From: Desulfobacteraceae bacterium | GTDB lineage: Bacteria > Desulfobacterota > Syntrophobacteria > BM002 | Length of the DNA: 12,080 bases | Direction of reading: 5' to 3' | Assembly: GCA_002899795.1 (NCBI GenBank) | Contig: PPDG01000352.1 | Coordinates: 1 to 12,080, forward strand | Part shown: positions 1 through 6,086 of the stretch, one piece after another | Numbering within the stretch: the stretch's first letter is position 1 | How the letters are laid out: the number at the start of each line of letters is the position of its first letter | The notes under the pieces: generated by a model | Databases searched by the model: none | What the model saw: the letters and a program-made list of their open reading frames with translations, nothing else | Told to the model about the DNA's origin: nothing | Made by a program: the position numbers and the translations under genes

Positions 1-1064
1 ACAATCTGCCAGAAGGCAGCTATCGCCTTTAAAAAACTATAGTGCCTGCCGTATTCGCCATCTACGCCAAATACAGTCAATAGTTCTTGCGAATCAGCAC
101 CTCCCAGATAACGAATCGCAGCTGGAGCGAGACTGTCATCTACCAGTCGTCGAGTGTCTGCTTCACTGAACACGTAGACCTCAATGTTATGCAAACCATT
201 GGCTTTGGTAAATTCCTCCTCTATGTAACGTCTGGCAATGGTTTGGAGGTTGGGGTGGGTTACTGAGACCGATAACAGGCAGGTAAGCTTGGCGTCGTTG
301 GTAGCGTTACCACGAGTGCGTTCAAATTCCAGGGCATCCTCGAGGCCACGGAGACCGTACAGTACTTCGTTTTTCTCTGGGGCCACGCCGATTTGAATGG
401 GGTGATCATACCAGTAGAGCTGAGGTTCGCTTTTTGCCAACCTGAGCGTTTTTCTCAAGTGCTCGCTAAGAGGAAGTGCGTCGGCAGATTTAGAGGCCGG
501 GGGAAGGGTTAAAAGGACATTGGCAGTAAAGAGTATCTGTCGGGCCGGATCAATGATCGGCGTTTCGTTCAACTGCGTGATGGCAACGGTACGCTTTTTT
601 CTCAGGTCCTCTGAGTGTTCCTTCCAATGGGTTCGGAGAGAATTGGCTTCGGGGAAAAAGACGGACCAAAAGTGCTCGGCAACCTTCTGCCTTTTTCCCA
701 AGTTTTCTTTATTGGACAGCCAGGTAGAGGCTGTTTCCAGACGGTCAGCGAATTCTGAATCCAGCCTACAAGCGGTTTTGATTTCATGACGCGTTCTTTC
801 TATACCACTCAGGTAAAACTCAGCTGCATCTCTCCACTCAGGGGATTCAGCCATGCGAGTAAGAAACCCAAGGGCAGAAGATGCTGCCTGGTGGTTTTGC
901 CCTGCAACAACTGTAAGGAATGCAGCGTTTAGTGTTTGGGCGATCCCGGCCTTGTCAGTGCGCTCTTCATCAAATTGCTGGGTGAGATCCAAAGCGATGG
1001 GGAAGACCGCTCCTTGCTTTAATCTAATCAGCGCGTAAACAATGGATTTGAACTCTTCTAGCAT
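1..1064 (-). CDS. Uncharacterised large protein, N-terminal 354 residues (cut by window start)
   Basis: An uninterrupted minus-strand frame runs from an ATG at 1064 to the window edge, giving 354 residues without a stop. The frame closes at a TAA upstream of a possible TTG start at 1088. No strong Shine-Dalgarno precedes the ATG (only AAGG about 14 bases away), so the start is tentative. The first half is charged, helical-looking and soluble, with no signal peptide or membrane segment. The second half reads as a mixed alpha/beta fold with stretches such as ILFTANVLLTLPP, YWYDHPIQIGV, LYGLRGLEDAL and, near the cut, VFGVDGEYGRHYSFLKA. The last part vaguely recalls nucleotidyl- or glycosyltransferase-like proteins, but I cannot place it in a family. 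It lies 180 bp downstream of the radical SAM gene, separated by a palindromic repeat, so co-transcription is uncertain. Confidence that this is a real gene is high; its function is unknown. Confidence 0.8.
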   Translation of the reverse strand, partial: MLEEFKSIVYALIRLKQGAVFPIALDLTQQFDEERTDKAGIAQTLNAAFLTVVAGQNHQAASSALGFLTRMAESPEWRDAAEFYLSGIERTRHEIKTACRLDSEFADRLETASTWLSNKENLGKRQKVAEHFWSVFFPEANSLRTHWKEHSEDLRKKRTVAITQLNETPIIDPARQILFTANVLLTLPPASKSADALPLSEHLRKTLRLAKSEPQLYWYDHPIQIGVAPEKNEVLYGLRGLEDALEFERTRGNATNDAKLTCLLSVSVTHPNLQTIARRYIEEEFTKANGLHNIEVYVFSEADTRRLVDDSLAPAAIRYLGGADSQELLTVFGVDGEYGRHYSFLKAIAAFWQI

Positions 1065-1174
1065 CTTTACTTCAACCTTAGTGGTCAAAAGGAATGAGGC
1101 TGATTAATTGCTCAACCGATATACATAAACCCGCCCTGCGGGGGGCAGAGTTCAATGGCTTTGACGGCCGAAGA

Positions 1175-1243
1175 GGTTTCAGTGTTCAGGTTTCAGTTCT
1201 ATCATTTCTGACACCTGACACCCGACACCTGATTACTGAAACC
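1175..1243. repeat. Low-complexity imperfect palindrome built from 7-bp units
   Basis: The ends GGTTTCAGT (1175-1183) and ACTGAAACC (1235-1243) are a perfect 9-bp inverted repeat. On the minus strand the interior has near-identical heptamers, GGTGTCG then GGTGTCA twice, and the opposing arm has degenerate versions (TTCAGG, TTTCAG). It starts three bases after the stop codon of the radical SAM gene and could fold in that mRNA's 3' end. No clear T-tract follows, so I do not call it a terminator. It shares its design, but not its sequence, with the repeats at 3396-3502 and 7770-7824. Confidence 0.65.
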
Positions 1244-1245
1244 TT

Positions 1246-2319
1246 CTATCGAGCCGTTCTGGTCTTCCTGTTTTGTTTCCTGGCGTAAATCTCGTAGACT
1301 GCCACGGATCTAGGGTCAAGGTTAGTCAAACCAGACTCCACAGCCAAATCCATGGCTTCCAGGTATTCCTGTGCTGTGATGGCACGCCAAATTTCAGGAT
1401 ATTCATACGCCTTATATTCAACCTTGTACTGATGCATTATGTTGACATAGGAAGATTTCGGCAGATTCTCCGCCACCCACCTGACAAACTTTTCGGTCCC
1501 CGCCACCTTGTTAGGCATGACCAAGTGTCGAATCATAAGCCCGCGGAGGGCAACTCCCCGTTGGTCGACAACATGCTGTCCAACCTGGCGGTTCATTTCC
1601 AGAATGGCCTTTTTAGATACTTCCGGGTAGTCAGAAGCTCCGGCTGAATATTTCGCCGCTTTGCCACTATCCATATACTTCATGTCAGGCAAATAGATAT
1701 CCACGATGCCGTCCAGAATTTTCAAGATCTCGACGCGTTCATAACCACTGGTGTTGTAAACCAGGGGAATGTGCAGACCTTTATGAAAGGCTATTCTGGT
1801 AGCACTTAAGATGTTGGGCATTACATGAGTGGGTGTGACCAGGTTGATGTTATGGCAGCCTATCTTCTGCAGATAGAGCATCATTTCCGCCAACCTCTCA
1901 TCGTCATACTCTCTCCCGTGTCCCTCGTGGGCGATGGGCCAGTTTTGGCAGAACACACAACGGAGGTTGCAGTTGGAAAAAAAGATGGTACCAGATCCGT
2001 GTTGTCCAACGAGGGATATCTCTTCGCCAAAATGAGGCTGAGCCACATAAACCAGAACTCTGGCTGGAGCCCGGCAGAGTCCTACTTCACCGTTTTTTCG
2101 ATTCGCCCCGCATTGCCTTGGACAGAGCTCGCACTGCTCGAGCATCGAATAGGCTTGCTCAACCCTCTCTAATAGTCTGCCCTCTTCCTCCAACTTTCCG
2201 TAGGCGGGATACCATTGCTGTCGTTTTTGGACCGCAGCGTAGAGAGACCTATGTGGGAGAAACAGTGAGCCGCCCAGGATGAGAGAGCTTTTTATGAACT
2301 CACGTCGCGAGATCTCCAT
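1246..2319 (-). CDS. Tat-type PflX-like radical SAM protein (pyruvate formate-lyase activating enzyme-related)
   Basis: This is a radical SAM enzyme of 357 residues from the chosen ATG at 2319. The SAM-cluster motif CNLRCVFC (C117, C121, C124) lies in a FFSNCNLRCVFCQN context. Upstream, a second Cys set, CELCPRQC (C63, C66, C70) and C82, fits the PflX-like group (COG1313), and GSGTIFF precedes the cluster as usual for it. The N-terminus SRREFIKSSLILGGSLFL matches a twin-arginine signal, so the protein may be exported folded with its Fe-S clusters or held at the membrane. An ATG at 2388 would add 23 residues in front of the RR motif and lacks a good ribosome site; the Tat motif favours 2319. 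The family is annotated as pyruvate formate-lyase activating enzyme-related, but the substrate is unknown and no glycyl-radical enzyme gene is nearby. Family assignment is strong; function and export are inferred. Confidence 0.9.
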   Translation of the reverse strand: MEISRREFIKSSLILGGSLFLPHRSLYAAVQKRQQWYPAYGKLEEEGRLLERVEQAYSMLEQCELCPRQCGANRKNGEVGLCRAPARVLVYVAQPHFGEEISLVGQHGSGTIFFSNCNLRCVFCQNWPIAHEGHGREYDDERLAEMMLYLQKIGCHNINLVTPTHVMPNILSATRIAFHKGLHIPLVYNTSGYERVEILKILDGIVDIYLPDMKYMDSGKAAKYSAGASDYPEVSKKAILEMNRQVGQHVVDQRGVALRGLMIRHLVMPNKVAGTEKFVRWVAENLPKSSYVNIMHQYKVEYKAYEYPEIWRAITAQEYLEAMDLAVESGLTNLDPRSVAVYEIYARKQNRKTRTAR

Positions 2320-2505
2320 ACGGCAAACTCTACCATCTAATGACAGCAAGAGAAAGTGTTTTGGGGGATCAGGACTTTCCCCAAGCATGGATGCTTGATG
2401 TTTATACGTTGAAGCTATTGCCGAGTTGAGGTCTCATTTGGAAATGAAAATGTCTTCCTGGTATTTCTTCTGTCGTTCCAAGGCTCCGGCCTGGTCACTT
2501 CAAGC

Positions 2506-2588
2506 GCAGCTGGGTGCGGGGGAAGGCACCCCCTCCCTGTTCCCCGTTCCTGCAGAACGGGGCCAGGGGCTCCCCCACCCACAGCTGC
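2506..2588. repeat. GC-rich REP-like cruciform
   Basis: The core is a perfect 8-bp stem, CCCCGTTC (2542-2549) with GAACGGGG (2555-2562) around a CTGCA loop. It extends through CCCTG (2535-2539) paired with CAGGG (2564-2568). The outer arms GCAGCTG (2506-2512) and CAGCTGC (2582-2588), followed by G-rich and C-rich tracts, close an approximately 83-bp imperfect palindrome. No open reading frame with protein-like composition crosses it. Confidence 0.65.
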
Positions 2589-2671
2589 GGAAGTGGCACA
2601 GGCATCCCACCAGTCACTCAGAAGAGACCAGGAAGGCCAATGGAGTAGGATTCCCCTTTGGCCTGTATCGT

Positions 2672-2795
2672 TCATAACATTTTTGAGGCAAGTTCCGTTT
2701 TGGGGATGGGTGAAACAGCAGGTTGGAGTTCAGCCGCCGCCGGCCAGTCTCATTTAGCGGAACGGGCCGACGGACGGCTAAGCCACTTGTTATGA
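2672..2795. repeat. 124-bp imperfect palindrome, weakly attC-like
   Basis: The termini TCATAACA (2672-2679) and TGTTATGA (2788-2795) are perfect inverted repeats. A second pair, GTTCCG (2692-2697) with CGGAAC (2758-2763), lies inside, and the centre is GC-rich. Read on the minus strand it begins CATAACAAGTGGCTTAGCCG just after the stop of the small gene at 2828-3046. Size, imperfect symmetry and position recall an integron attC recombination site. However, the core only partly fits the GTTRRRY consensus, and no integrase or second site is seen. It may equally be a MITE-like palindrome. Confidence 0.4.
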
Positions 2796-2802
2796 TGTTT
2801 GT

Positions 2803-2841
2803 GTGAGCGACCTGCAGATTGGCAGGCTCACGCCTTTTTTG
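2803..2841 (+). terminator. Hairpin plus T-tract (orphan plus-strand terminator-like structure)
   Basis: GTGAGC-ga-CCTGC pairs imperfectly with GCAGG-CTCAC (2803-2831) and is followed by GCCTTTTTTG on the plus strand, the form of a rho-independent terminator. No plus-strand gene lies upstream, and the structure overlaps the stop codon of the minus-strand zinc-ribbon gene. On the minus strand the sequence after the stem is not T-rich. Confidence 0.35.
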
Positions 2842-3046
2842 AGATTTTTCGGGCCTTCTCGACTTCACCACTCAAGTCAATAGTGCCGCAATCCAAACAC
2901 ATGGTTGACAAAATGGGAACATACCCCGTGAGAGCAGTTAAAAAACGCGGATCCTCAAAATGAAAGTTTACCCGACCCGTGGACTGAACCCGACCAGGTT
3001 CCAGGGTTGCACCTCCACAGTGAGAACAGGTCTTCGAATCACTCAT
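2828..3046 (-). CDS. Small zinc-ribbon-like protein
   Basis: A 72-residue protein with two CxxC knuckles, C7-SH-C10 (followed by GG) and C50-LD-C53 (followed by G). They are about 40 residues apart, as in a four-Cys zinc ribbon. Between them lies a beta-type segment (GRVNFHFEDPRF); the C-terminus is basic. The ATG at 3046 is chosen because AAGGGGA sits seven bases upstream; a TTG at 3052 would add two residues. It has no signal peptide and is probably cytoplasmic; a nucleic-acid or protein partner is possible but not shown. The gene is flanked by two palindromes: one starts 8 bp upstream of its ribosome site (3064-3247), and one lies about 30 bp after its stop (2672-2795). This gives it a cassette-like appearance. 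The product family was not recognised beyond the Cys pattern. Confidence 0.72.
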   Translation of the reverse strand: MSDSKTCSHCGGATLEPGRVQSTGRVNFHFEDPRFLTALTGYVPILSTMCLDCGTIDLSGEVEKARKISKKA

Positions 3047-3063
3047 AGTCAATCCCCTTTCTT

Positions 3064-3247
3064 TAGCCCGGATCTTTCATGACTTACTTGCTGCGACCAC
3101 GGATATGGCCGTCCTTCCTGACGTCCTCGGGTGTCGGCCCCTGCGACGTACCGTTCAGGTACGCCTCGGAACCAACACCCTGCGGTTGCCAGGTGGCACA
3201 TCCATCTTCGTGGTCTCGCGATAGCAATTCATGAAATATCCGGGCTA
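3064..3247. repeat. 184-bp full-length palindrome, MITE-like
   Basis: The ends TAGCCCGGAT (3064-3073) and ATCCGGGCTA (3238-3247) are perfect inverted repeats. The match continues imperfectly (TTTCATGA, then GACCACG...ATGG, then GGGTGT) to the exact centre, where CGTACC (3147-3152) and GGTACG (3158-3163) flank a GTTCA loop. The two arms are 89 and 90 bases long and meet at the arithmetic midpoint of the element, so this is one long hairpin. It encodes nothing. It ends about eight bases upstream of the Shine-Dalgarno of the zinc-ribbon gene, so it would form a large hairpin in that transcript's 5' leader. A non-autonomous transposable element is the likely explanation. Confidence 0.7.
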
Positions 3248-3578
3248 GATGAAATGGCTACCCAACTAACCCGGATACTCAACGAAAAGTCTACGCAAAA
3301 ATTGTCCCAAAGTAGGGTTTAATAAACATCGAAAACCTGGTCATTAGGGAGAAGTCAGAGCTAGATGGCTTTGCCGGTAAAGATGCGAGCTCTTTTGGAG
3401 TACTGGAGTATTGGAGTATTGGAGTGTTGGAAAAAATGAAAGCCCGAATTTAATTTGAATTGGTCCTTTCATTACTCCATTACTCCACCACTCCATCGCT
3501 CCAGCAGACTGCCGCAAGTGGTCGACGGGGGGTAGAAGCAGTAATGGCCACGAAGTAGATGGGTGTGTTGTCTACACT
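3248..3578. other. Gene-free spacer
   Basis: About 330 bp with no supported gene; it lies between the MITE-like palindrome and the stop of the small exported protein. Its one clear structure is the TGGAGTAT-unit palindrome at 3396-3502. A fragment AACCCGGATAC near 3266-3276 echoes the end sequence of the neighbouring palindrome. Confidence 0.55.
3396..3502. repeat. Low-complexity palindrome of TGGAGTAT octamers
   Basis: The left arm has four consecutive octamers (TGGAGTAC, TGGAGTAT, TGGAGTAT, TGGAGTGT). The right arm has the complementary series TACTCCAT, TACTCCAC, CACTCCAT, CGCTCCAG. An inner perfect 7-bp stem, ATGAAAG (3436-3442) with CTTTCAT (3466-3472), closes on an AT-rich loop. The result is a hairpin whose two arms are themselves tandem repeats. 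Confidence 0.7.
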
Positions 3579-3944
3579 TCATTGGGGCAAATCAACGGTC
3601 ATGACTTTGCCTCCGTATCCGTGTACTGAATCGTGGGCCCGAATGGTTACCCTGCGAACTCCTTCGGGTATCTTTACTCCTGACAGGCTCCTGGTGAATG
3701 GTTGTTCCTGGACATGTGGGTGGTAAAGAGTACGAGTGCCAAGAATGGTTCCGTCCGGAGCAACAACATCCCACTTATCCGCATAGTGGTCCCAGCCTTC
3801 GTCTTTATGAGTCACGGTAACGTCAAAATAATAAACATTGTCGCCACTGCGTTTTACCTCGACCTTCAAGACCTCCGCTTCTTCAGCATAGACCAGGTTA
3901 CATGAAAGCACAAAAATCAACACCAGAAGCTGAAACGTTTTCAC
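3579..3944 (-). CDS. Small exported protein of unknown function
   Basis: A 121-residue protein starting at a GTG (3944), with GAGG about ten bases upstream. Residues 1-20 form a typical Sec signal peptide (MKTFQLLVLIFVLSCNLVYA) with probable cleavage after A20. The mature domain of about 100 residues is rich in alternating hydrophobic residues (YYFDVTVTH, KWDVVAPDGTILG, VRRVTIRAHDSVHGYGG) and looks like an all-beta, immunoglobulin-like fold. The HKDEGWDHYADKW and HPHVQEQPFTRSLSG segments look like conserved family signatures. I recognise this as a conserved hypothetical periplasmic protein, but know no function. It is monocistronic as far as can be seen, flanked by repeats on both sides. Confidence 0.82.
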   Translation of the reverse strand: MKTFQLLVLIFVLSCNLVYAEEAEVLKVEVKRSGDNVYYFDVTVTHKDEGWDHYADKWDVVAPDGTILGTRTLYHPHVQEQPFTRSLSGVKIPEGVRRVTIRAHDSVHGYGGKVMTVDLPQ

Positions 3945-4016
3945 TGCTCGAGACCTCGGCCTGAAAGACTGGATCAGTGCTTCTTCTCAATCATTGAGGC
4001 AAGAAATTCTATTGAT

Positions 4017-4170
4017 CAATTGAAGGTCCCTGCAGCAAGCTGCAGTCCCGCTGAAGCGGGATTCGAAATGTAAGATATTAATACATTTTATTGTAGTTCG
4101 CTCGCTAATCCCGCAGCCCCGATAGCGGGATCTCCGCTTCGCTACGACAAGCTACGGGGAATGCGCTCGC
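4017..4170. repeat. REP-like cluster of short hairpins
   Basis: Three perfect short stems lie close together. CTGCAGC/GCTGCAG is at 4030-4045, TCCCGCT/AGCGGGA at 4046-4061 and ATCCCGC/GCGGGAT at 4108-4131. CGCTCGCT occurs as a direct repeat near 4099-4106 and 4164-4171. The left end of the cluster, CAATTGAAGGTCCCTGCAGC (4017-4036), recurs at 5512-5531 with one difference. The cluster sits between the thioesterase stop and the GTG start of the exported protein gene. Confidence 0.6.
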
Positions 4171-4180
4171 TGGAGTATTT

Positions 4181-4645
4181 TCACTGAGACTTATCGCTCT
4201 CTTGAAAGGTAATTCCTCTGATGATGCTGTCTTTGGCAACCCTAAAGGTAGAAGAGAACTCCAGCACCGGTCTTTCCTCTTCATTGTAAACAGTTGCCTG
4301 CCCTTGCAGTATTCTTCCTTCTTGTTTAATGACCTTTGCCCTGGCGGTAACTACCCCTTGCTTGACAGGGTAGAGAAATTTCGACTCCAGAGAAATCGTG
4401 GCAAAGTGAGTTTGAACCGGAGCCAAACTCTTGATGGCCATGACAACCGCGGTGTCGGCCAGACTAACCAGAGCACCACCATGCATGAGCCCAGCGCCTT
4501 GAGCGTAGTCGATAAGAAAAGGCATGGTCAGGGTGGCTCGACCGTCGGAGGCTTCGACTATCTCCATGTGCAACAACCGCTCAAAGGGTGCACAACTAAT
4601 CCAACCTTCCATGTGAAACTTATGCGGGCCAGTGTATCGATCCAT
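4181..4645 (-). CDS. PaaI-type hotdog-fold thioesterase
   Basis: A 154-residue single-domain hotdog thioesterase of the PaaI/YigI kind, predicted to hydrolyse acyl-CoA thioesters in the cytoplasm; the substrate cannot be told. The signature is GLMHGGALVSLADTAVV (residues 52-68): HGG caps the substrate and the helical Asp in LADTA sits where PaaI enzymes have their catalytic acidic residue. The second half has the strand pattern ATISLESKFLYPV and GVVTARAKVI usual for the fold. I chose ATG 4645 because AGGA lies nine bases upstream; a GTG at 4669 would add eight residues but its nearest purine-rich stretch is too far. It follows the AlgH-like gene by about 40 bp (16 bp if the GTG is used) in the same direction, so the two are probably one operon. 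Confidence 0.9.
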   Translation of the reverse strand: MDRYTGPHKFHMEGWISCAPFERLLHMEIVEASDGRATLTMPFLIDYAQGAGLMHGGALVSLADTAVVMAIKSLAPVQTHFATISLESKFLYPVKQGVVTARAKVIKQEGRILQGQATVYNEEERPVLEFSSTFRVAKDSIIRGITFQESDKSQ

Positions 4646-4685
4646 GGCTGCAATCCTATCCACCGTCACGCGAGCGCAGCGGTTT

Positions 4686-5420
4686 TTACTCTCCCACTAC
4701 TCTGACCCACAAAGCGGAGCTCCTCCGAATGAGTTCCGGCCAGATCTCCGCAGGAGTTTCATCGAAAACACTCTCTTCATCGGCCTCTAAAATATGCCAG
4801 CCGCCTCTCGACACTTCCTGGTCCAATTGCCCAGGCGCCCAACCGGCATAACCCGCATAAACCCGGAATCTCTCAGGGGTGTCGGGATTGTCGATCATTT
4901 TCTCGATTATCGTCTGACTGGAGCTGAGGTAGATGTCCTTAAATACGAGGCGAGATTCCTCAGGTGGACTATTGGTTCGTATGAGAAGCATCAACTGGTT
5001 CTTGGCCACAGGCCCGCCCAGATAAATAGCATCAGACCGTTTCTGCAACCCCTCTATCTCCGGCAACACTTTTGAAAGTTTGACCGTGGTGGGTCGATTA
5101 ATTACCAGACCCATGGCCCCCTGGCTACCATAATCAATCAGGAGCACGACCGTTTCAAAGAATTGAGGATCTCTAAGCTTTTTACTGGCGACCAGAAATT
5201 TCCCTTTTGACAGTTCCATCTGGGGCCGCGACTGATCCGATATCTGAAGAATGACAGGACCCTCAGAGGGCGGCAACTCGGAGGGGTGGCTGGAAAAAGC
5301 CGTATTCATCAACACCATGTCAGCCACTGGTGAGAGGAGAATCAACATGGCCGCAAGTGCAATAAGAGACCACCCCTTGGGGATTCGCCTGTTCTTACTC
5401 GATGTGGAATGTGGTGTCAC
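4686..5420 (-). CDS. AlgH/YqgE (UPF0301) family protein with N-terminal membrane anchor
   Basis: A 244-residue protein. Residues about 70-244 are the AlgH/YqgE domain: KGKFLVAS, FFETVVLLIDY, GAMGLVINRPT, AIYLGGPV and RVYAGYAGWAPGQL are recognisable family blocks. The molecular function of the family is not established. Unusually, some 70 extra residues precede the domain. They begin with a basic stretch (KNRR, K16), followed by a hydrophobic helix (about 17-37) with no clear signal-peptidase site, suggesting a membrane anchor. The domain would then face the periplasm if the positive-inside rule holds. The start is a GTG at 5420 with AGAGG five bases upstream, which supports the extended N-terminus. 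It is probably co-transcribed with the downstream thioesterase. Confidence 0.88.
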   Translation of the reverse strand: MTPHSTSSKNRRIPKGWSLIALAAMLILLSPVADMVLMNTAFSSHPSELPPSEGPVILQISDQSRPQMELSKGKFLVASKKLRDPQFFETVVLLIDYGSQGAMGLVINRPTTVKLSKVLPEIEGLQKRSDAIYLGGPVAKNQLMLLIRTNSPPEESRLVFKDIYLSSSQTIIEKMIDNPDTPERFRVYAGYAGWAPGQLDQEVSRGGWHILEADEESVFDETPAEIWPELIRRSSALWVRVVGE

Positions 5421-5511
5421 AAATACCTCTTAAGATCTGCTGAAAGTGTTCTAGAGTCATTACTTTTTTCCGAGGCTGGATTTTTTATAGATTTCCACGG
5501 TCTTGTGACGG

Positions 5512-5532
5512 CAATTGAAGCTCCCTGCAGCA
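5512..5532. repeat. Stray copy of the REP-cluster end
   Basis: CAATTGAAG-C-TCCCTGCAGCA matches 4017-4037 at 20 of 21 positions, in the same orientation. It lies three bases beyond the stop of the GGCT-like gene. The companion half of the hairpin is missing here, so it looks like a truncated copy. Confidence 0.55.
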
Positions 5533-5535
5533 TTT

Positions 5536-5955
5536 TCATGAAACATCCAAACCAGCAAGAAACTCATGAATCCCATCTTCCGAGAACCAAACCGGGTCCC
5601 AGGGCTCGTCTTCCACCAAATTTCTATGCCGTTCTTTGAAGACATAAACCCAGGCAGTAATGTTGCCCCCGTCAGTCAACCCACATTCGGCCATTTCCTT
5701 CTGATAATATTCTCCCTCAAATGTATCCAATATCTTCAGGTCGCTCTTGCTTACATTCAGATAGATAATACCATCAACATAGTCTCCGCTTGTTCCAGGA
5801 AGTACCGTCGGATATATCTCGCCCCTTATCTTCCTCCTCTGGTAACCATACAATCTTGCGCCTACCTTTTCATAAATACCATCCACCACTTTCGACCAAA
5901 CTCCATCGAACATGAGGGAACCGTAGGTAAAAACATGTACACTCATAAGTATCAA
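5536..5955 (-). CDS. GGCT/AIG2-like gamma-glutamylcyclotransferase family protein
   Basis: A 139-residue cytoplasmic protein of the gamma-glutamylcyclotransferase-like/AIG2 family. The N-terminal VFTYGSLM is the YGSL substrate-loop motif that binds the glutamyl group. LDTFEGEYYQKE carries the acidic residue in the place of the family's catalytic Glu, and GEIYPTVLPG and DGIIYLNV match the family's strands. Reactions in the family include release of 5-oxoproline from gamma-glutamyl compounds; which substrate applies is unknown. Two starts are possible. A TTG at 5955 has AGGA five bases upstream. An ATG at 5946 gives MSVHVFTYGSLM but has no well-spaced ribosome site. I keep the TTG on spacing, with the ATG as a real alternative. 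Confidence 0.87.
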   Translation of the reverse strand: MILMSVHVFTYGSLMFDGVWSKVVDGIYEKVGARLYGYQRRKIRGEIYPTVLPGTSGDYVDGIIYLNVSKSDLKILDTFEGEYYQKEMAECGLTDGGNITAWVYVFKERHRNLVEDEPWDPVWFSEDGIHEFLAGLDVS

Positions 5956-6086
5956 TGTAATCCTAACGATTGAGCTAACCGGAGTGAAGAGGGGGCAAGC
6001 GTTTTACGCTTTCTTGTTCGGCGATGGGTTCAGCTTAGCAAATCGTTCTTGGAGTCATTGTCTTTTTCTAATCATATGTCGACTAA

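Larger units (their letters stand above)
2320..2827. other. Gene-free repeat-rich spacer
   Basis: About 500 bp without a convincing gene. Open frames on both strands here have low-complexity, Pro/Gly/Arg-rich translations and no family resemblance, and they coincide with palindromes. The spacer holds a GC-rich cruciform (2506-2588), a 124-bp palindrome (2672-2795) and a hairpin with a plus-strand T-tract (2803-2841). Confidence 0.6.

Noticed and set aside
2415..2871. Overlapping open frames of 83-86 codons on both strands
   Set aside because: They cross palindromes, have low-complexity Pro/Gly/Arg/Ser-rich translations and lack convincing ribosome sites; they look like chance frames in GC-rich repeats.
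1175..3502. CRISPR array
   Set aside because: The repeated units are 7-8 bp, contiguous and without spacers; no direct repeats of 23 bp or more and no cas genes are present.
4202..4705. 167-codon plus-strand frame
   Set aside because: It is antisense to the thioesterase, whose hotdog motifs are unmistakable; the translation has no domain features.
5420..5535. Promoter for the AlgH gene on the minus strand (TTGCCG with TATAAA)
   Set aside because: The spacing is 19 bases and the -35 match is poor, so it is not distinguishable from chance.
5956..6086. tRNA or small RNA near GGGTTCAGCTTAGCAAATC and the AAGCG/CGCTT hairpin
   Set aside because: No cloverleaf can be drawn around it, and the hairpin (near 6000-6016) is short with no T-tract on the minus strand.
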